Assembly (NCBI GenBank): GCA_027596035.1
Contig: JADGJA010000367.1
Location: forward strand, 1 to 11,828
Reading direction: 5' to 3'
From: Thoreauomyces humboldtii
Taxonomy: Eukaryota; Chytridiomycota; Chytridiomycetes; Spizellomycetales; Powellomycetaceae
Length of the DNA: 11,828 nucleotides
Part shown: positions 8,694-11,828 of the stretch, in pieces
Position numbering within the stretch: the stretch's first letter is position 1
Layout of the letters: each line of letters opens with the position of its first letter
Translations under genes and position numbers: made by a program
The notes under the pieces: model-generated
The model's database searches: none
What the model saw: the letters and a program-made list of their open reading frames with translations, nothing else
Told to the model about the DNA's origin: nothing

Positions 8694-8740
8694 AAGTGTG
8701 TGAGTGTGTGTGCGCGTGCGTGCGTGCGAGTGTGACACGC
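8694..8740. repeat. TG/CG alternating purine-pyrimidine tract
   Basis: A run of GTGTGTG followed by GCGTGCGTGC-type units; 8704-8728 is a perfect 25-base purine/pyrimidine alternation. Such sequence can adopt left-handed (Z) DNA under negative supercoiling. Confidence 0.75.
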
Positions 8741-8915
8741 AAAAATAAAAATCTTCCTCTTTTCCACACACTCAACACTTGCTTTTTTTTCTGATTTTTT
8801 CTTCTTCTTCTTTGGGGTTTGGGGGGGCCCATGCCATGATGGAGGACTCTGTAGAGATGAGAGGTAGCGGATCTCTCTCTGTCCTAGGCTAGTGGTTGCA
8901 TCGCTTGAAACGCAC

Positions 8916-9010
8916 TGTGTGTGTGCATAGGGGGGGCTGTGTACCCTTGTGTGTGTGTGTGCTCGGTCTCTCTCTCATACAGTACTGTACCGGTACCTCT
9001 CTCTCTCCTA
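8916..9010. repeat. Cluster of TG and TC dinucleotide microsatellites
   Basis: Short TG runs at 8916-8925 and 8948-8961 are followed by TC runs at about 8967-8976 and 8997-9008. These are simple repeats with no sign of a mobile element. Confidence 0.75.
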
Positions 9011-9476
9011 CTGGCTCGACCTGCCTCCATCAAGCACTTCTCCTACTGGGTCGTCTCTCCCCGTTCTCTCGCTGCGTTTTTTTTTTGTCTTTTGCCGGTA
9101 TCGCACCCGTTTTGACTGCTGGAGGGCAGCAGCTGTACGGTACGGCACCCTTTCGAAGGTCCGGCGACCGTTCTCTCCGCCGTCATCTCCTCTCTTTGTC
9201 CCTCTCTCTCGCTCTTTTCTTCTCGACTTGGAAAGAACAAAACTTGTATGTATGTCCACGCTGGACCTTCCTCCGCCGTTCGTGCATTTCCTCTTGCTTC
9301 TCTACCCCCGTCGGTGTCAAATCCTCCCTAGCAGTTTCTAACTCCTAGCGTTTACTTCCACCGTGCAGCATTCCGCGTCGTCAGAGAAGGATAGCAACGT
9401 CGCCGCAAGGGTCCGTCGACCTACCACCACAACCTCATTCTCCCAGCACTAGTCCCCCCCCCATCTCCCTACGCGC

Positions 9477-11654
9477 ATGGCCACAGTAGAACCTGCCGGC
9501 GACGCCCAGCAGCTGCCGCAGATGCAACAGGTTCATCCGCTGCGCCAGCAGCTGCCTCACCTGCAGGCCGCGCCTGCCGGCAGTGGAGAGTTCTCGCCAC
9601 CGAGCACACACTTTTCCTCGCTGCAACTGGGAATGGCCGCGCCACCACCACAACCACCGCTGCAACCGATAAACACCACGACATCGGCTTACCACCACGG
9701 GTCCCACGGTCGTGATCCTAGTGATCATTCCCCCAGCTACTCAGAGTCAGCTCCCGGCAGTCCTTACGCTTTCGTCAAAGGCAGCCCGCAGCAGGTCCAG
9801 CTTTCCCACGCCTATTCTTCGCAACACCAACCGGGTGACTTTGCCGCGGCTGCTCGCGCACAACACATGTCCGCACAGTACCAGTACCAGCAGCCCGGTT
9901 CCCCCCAGCAACACCCTCCACCACAACTCCGATACCAGCAGAACCATGTCTCGCCCCTGCGGTTCCCGCAGCAGCATGGACAGAATCAGCAGCAGCAGCA
10001 GCAGAGCTTCCATTCAAGCGCTCCCGCTGCAGAGTCACCTTCGCAGGGACACGGTGCGGACTCGAAGACATTCACCCACGGTCATCGTCAACCTCAGCAA
10101 GCATCGACCGCGTCTTCCGGTCCTGAGGCCATGGATCGATCGGACGAGGATGACGATATGGAAGGAAACGTCGAGAGAGCTCAGTCCGTCGACACGGCCG
10201 TGGCGGAGCGTCGTCGTTCGCTCATCGCTATGGGCCGGAATCCTCGCGACGCGGATCCGGCACATCTAGCCAACGGTCATTCGCAGGTCCACCTGGGCGG
10301 CTATCAACAGCACATGCAGCAGCTTCCGGCGGCGCACTCGCCGTTCTACTCGGACAAGTATCAGTACCACCACAACCAGTTCCCGGCTGGCTTCAACCCG
10401 CTCGACCGTCGCAGATCCGTCTCGGCTCCTCCTGGCGGCATCCCTTTGAGTCACTTTGCAAACGGTGGAGGTCATTTTCCAGCGTCAGGCCCGGGCCAGG
10501 CCGGAGACATCGTGATACCCCAGCACTCGGCCATGAGCGCCGGCGCACCGGGAAGCGCACCAGCTTCCATGGGACCGTACGGCCTGCCGATGATGCATGA
10601 TTCCCACACAGGAATCCTGTCACCACCGCAGACACCGCTTCTGCAGCGCTCTCCCGGTCCGCAGATGATGCGCGCCGGGGTGCCTCACACGGGCGGACAG
10701 CTTCCACCGCTCAACGTCCTTCATTCATCGAGCTACCCGAATCAATCGCCCTCGAGCTTTTCGAACATGGGTTCCCTTCCGCCCACTTCGCAACTTCATC
10801 CGCGCGTGCACAATCTGATATACGATCACGCAGGGCGCTCGATGCAGCGGCACCCACAGGACATGGACCACAACACTCAACAGCGATACCCCACGCCACC
10901 TCCTCGTCCGGCGTCAGCCCCCGTGTCCCAGCCGACTGGTCAGCAGCAGCAAGCGTCGCAGCATCAACCACAGCCACCGCAGAACCCAGCAGAAATCCTG
11001 CAAGGAGAGTACGGGCCGCACTATCCCGCAAGCGAAGCCTTCCAGCATCAGCAGCAGCACCTTGTGCACCAATCGCATCCTGTTCACGGATCTCCAGCAG
11101 CTGTCTTCACCGACCATCCTCATCACCAGCTCCCACACTCTCTTCCGCAGCATCAGCCTCCCTACCCATACCCTCAGCAGCAGCAGCAGCAGCAGCACTT
11201 GTCCGATCTCTACGCGAACGCAGGTCCACCGCACCTGCATCAGCAGCAGCAAACCCACGATCATCCCCAGCACATGTCTCCTCACCACGACCCCTCCTCC
11301 CCCCACTTTCCGCACTACTCGCGGGTGCCCCGCGTCCACAAGTGTCCCAAACCCTTCTGCACAAAGACGTACAAGAACGCCAACGGACTCAAGTACCACC
11401 TCGACCGAGGCATCTGCGAGTACGACACGACCTCGAACGCCGCCACTCAGGAGTTCGCCCACACCCATCGCTACGAGACCCTCGAGGCGGCGGCGGCGGG
11501 CAACGTCAAGATCGCTCACAGACCGTACTGGTGCAAGGTCCCCGCCTGTGGGAAAAAGTACAAGAACCTCAACGGTCTCAAGTACCACGCGAAGGCAGTC
11601 CATCCTGACCTCGACTTTCGGGCAGAGGTCAAGGGTGTCTTCGTGGCGCTGTAG
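9477..11654 (+). CDS. Sfp1/JAZF1-type split C2H2 zinc-finger transcription factor
   Basis: A 725-residue nuclear regulator in one uninterrupted frame. Residues 1-620 are low complexity and disordered: rich in Q, H, P and S, with Q runs at 171-176 and 567-573, an acidic patch DEDDDMEG (223-230), and basic phospho-site-like motifs RRRS (245-248 and 311-314). The C-terminus carries two widely separated fingers. Finger 1 has C623, C628, H641 and C647 (C2HC, core TYKNANGLKYH); finger 2 has C686, C691, H704 and H709 (core KKYKNLNGLKYH). The YKN.NGLKYH core and the long spacer are the signature of the yeast Sfp1 / animal JAZF1 family; Sfp1 activates ribosome-biogenesis and ribosomal-protein genes under TOR control. 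The start ATG (context CGCGCATGGCC) begins the Q-rich segment; no conserved upstream exon is visible. Family placement is good; orthology to Sfp1 itself is inferred. Confidence 0.88.
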   Translation: MATVEPAGDAQQLPQMQQVHPLRQQLPHLQAAPAGSGEFSPPSTHFSSLQLGMAAPPPQPPLQPINTTTSAYHHGSHGRDPSDHSPSYSESAPGSPYAFVKGSPQQVQLSHAYSSQHQPGDFAAAARAQHMSAQYQYQQPGSPQQHPPPQLRYQQNHVSPLRFPQQHGQNQQQQQQSFHSSAPAAESPSQGHGADSKTFTHGHRQPQQASTASSGPEAMDRSDEDDDMEGNVERAQSVDTAVAERRRSLIAMGRNPRDADPAHLANGHSQVHLGGYQQHMQQLPAAHSPFYSDKYQYHHNQFPAGFNPLDRRRSVSAPPGGIPLSHFANGGGHFPASGPGQAGDIVIPQHSAMSAGAPGSAPASMGPYGLPMMHDSHTGILSPPQTPLLQRSPGPQMMRAGVPHTGGQLPPLNVLHSSSYPNQSPSSFSNMGSLPPTSQLHPRVHNLIYDHAGRSMQRHPQDMDHNTQQRYPTPPPRPASAPVSQPTGQQQQASQHQPQPPQNPAEILQGEYGPHYPASEAFQHQQQHLVHQSHPVHGSPAAVFTDHPHHQLPHSLPQHQPPYPYPQQQQQQQHLSDLYANAGPPHLHQQQQTHDHPQHMSPHHDPSSPHFPHYSRVPRVHKCPKPFCTKTYKNANGLKYHLDRGICEYDTTSNAATQEFAHTHRYETLEAAAAGNVKIAHRPYWCKVPACGKKYKNLNGLKYHAKAVHPDLDFRAEVKGVFVAL
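9987..10004 (+). repeat. CAG repeat (six Gln codons) in the zinc-finger gene
   Basis: Six uninterrupted CAG codons encode Q171-Q176 in the disordered activation-type region. Likely to vary in length between strains. Confidence 0.9.
11175..11195 (+). repeat. CAG repeat (seven Gln codons) in the zinc-finger gene
   Basis: Seven uninterrupted CAG codons encode Q567-Q573, about 50 residues before the first zinc finger. Pure codon usage suggests recent slippage growth. Confidence 0.9.
11343..11603 (+). other. Pair of C2H2-type zinc fingers with 38-residue spacer
   Basis: Encodes residues 623-709: a C2HC finger, a 38-residue spacer (EYDTTSNA...AHRPYW) and a C2H2 finger with C-x4-C-x12-H-x4-H spacing. 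The two fingers share the YKN.NGLKYH core, which suggests an old duplication. This is the only part of the protein expected to be ordered. Confidence 0.9.
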
Positions 11655-11828
11655 GCGGGAGGAATAGGGGCAGGCGGGGGGGTAATCAGGGAATGGAAAG
11701 GAGGAGGCGTACTCCGGATCGTACACCAGCGTACATACTGCGCACCCGTCACCAAGAGAGCACACAACACACACACACACACACACACACACACAGCACT
11801 GAGTGAGAGACCAGTCTGCGCGGACAAG
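11655..11828 (+). other. 3' flank of the zinc-finger gene with CA microsatellite
   Basis: Begins with a G-rich stretch directly after the TAG stop and contains a CA dinucleotide repeat at 11761-11795 (perfect AC alternation from 11767). No AATAAA signal or further gene is seen before the window ends. Confidence 0.7.

Larger units (their letters stand above)
8279..9476. promoter_or_regulatory. Divergent intergenic region upstream of the Sfp1-like gene, low-complexity rich
   Basis: About 1.2 kb between the start of the minus-strand disordered-protein gene and the start of the zinc-finger gene. It holds TG/CG alternating sequence (8694-8740), T-rich runs (8782-8812), a G run (8814-8827), TG and TC microsatellites (8916-9010), a GTACCGGTAC palindrome (8987-8996), and long pyrimidine tracts (9040-9230) of the kind common in fungal promoters and 5' leaders. 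Several ATGs, for example near 9246 and 9250, could be upstream start codons if the leader begins before them. No coding gene is supported here. Confidence 0.6.

Noticed and set aside
8896..9348. Plus-strand open frames (up to 150 codons) before the zinc-finger gene
   Set aside because: They are created by TG and TC microsatellites and pyrimidine tracts, giving Cys/Val and Ser/Leu low-complexity peptides with no family features.
8300..9476. Mobile element or terminal repeats in the low-complexity intergenic region
   Set aside because: Only simple dinucleotide and homopolymer tracts are seen; no transposase fragments, terminal inverted repeats or target-site duplications.
10914..11792. Long minus-strand open frame (292 codons) opposite the zinc-finger gene
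   Set aside because: It is antisense to the Q/H-rich coding sequence, and its Val/Leu/Arg-rich product mirrors the CAG/CAC/CCG codon bias. The plus frame has clear zinc fingers.
1..11828. CRISPR arrays, tRNA/rRNA genes, phage or bacterial defence systems
   Set aside because: No spaced direct repeats, no tRNA-like cloverleaf or rRNA sequence noticed, and all recognised genes are eukaryotic with spliceosomal introns.

Overview
This window looks like nuclear DNA from a filamentous or early-diverging fungus. The evidence is short spliceosomal introns (about 60-130 nt) with GT...AG ends and several CTAAC/CTAAT branch-like sites, a chitin-modifying enzyme with a hevein-type chitin-binding domain, and a Q/H/P-rich transcription factor of the Sfp1 type. 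GC is fairly high in the genes. I cannot place the phylum from sequence alone; the high intron density argues against a budding yeast. Nothing prokaryotic, viral or transposon-like was recognised.

Layout: (1) positions 1-4134, minus strand, an intron-rich importin-9/Kap114-type nuclear transport receptor. I reconstruct 15 exons, all phase-consistent, encoding at least 1018 residues; the last few residues lie beyond the left edge. (2) 4135-4859, a divergent promoter region. (3) 4860-7010, plus strand, an eight-exon gene for a predicted membrane-anchored chitin deacetylase (527 aa): basic cytosolic tail, transmembrane segment, CBM18, Thr/Ala/Lys linker, an unassigned eight-cysteine module, a second linker, then a NodB polysaccharide deacetylase domain with all five catalytic motifs. 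(4) 7011-7228, a short convergent spacer. (5) 7229-8278, minus strand, an unrecognised proline-rich basic disordered protein (about 292 aa in my model). (6) 8279-9476, a second divergent intergenic region rich in TG/CG, TC and T tracts. (7) 9477-11654, plus strand, an uninterrupted 725-codon C2H2 transcription factor related to Sfp1/JAZF1. (8) 11655-11828, 3' flank with a CA microsatellite.

The genes do not form an obvious pathway or cluster. Two have housekeeping themes that could be linked loosely: importin-9 family receptors carry histones H2A-H2B and some ribosomal proteins, and Sfp1 controls ribosome biogenesis in yeast. The chitin deacetylase is a cell-wall enzyme. The most interesting material is in the deacetylase gene: its N-terminal anchor, an alternative in-frame start inside intron 1, an unassigned Cys module, and a 23-nt microexon that carries the metal-binding histidines. 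I found no convincing sign of a wholly new multi-gene system.
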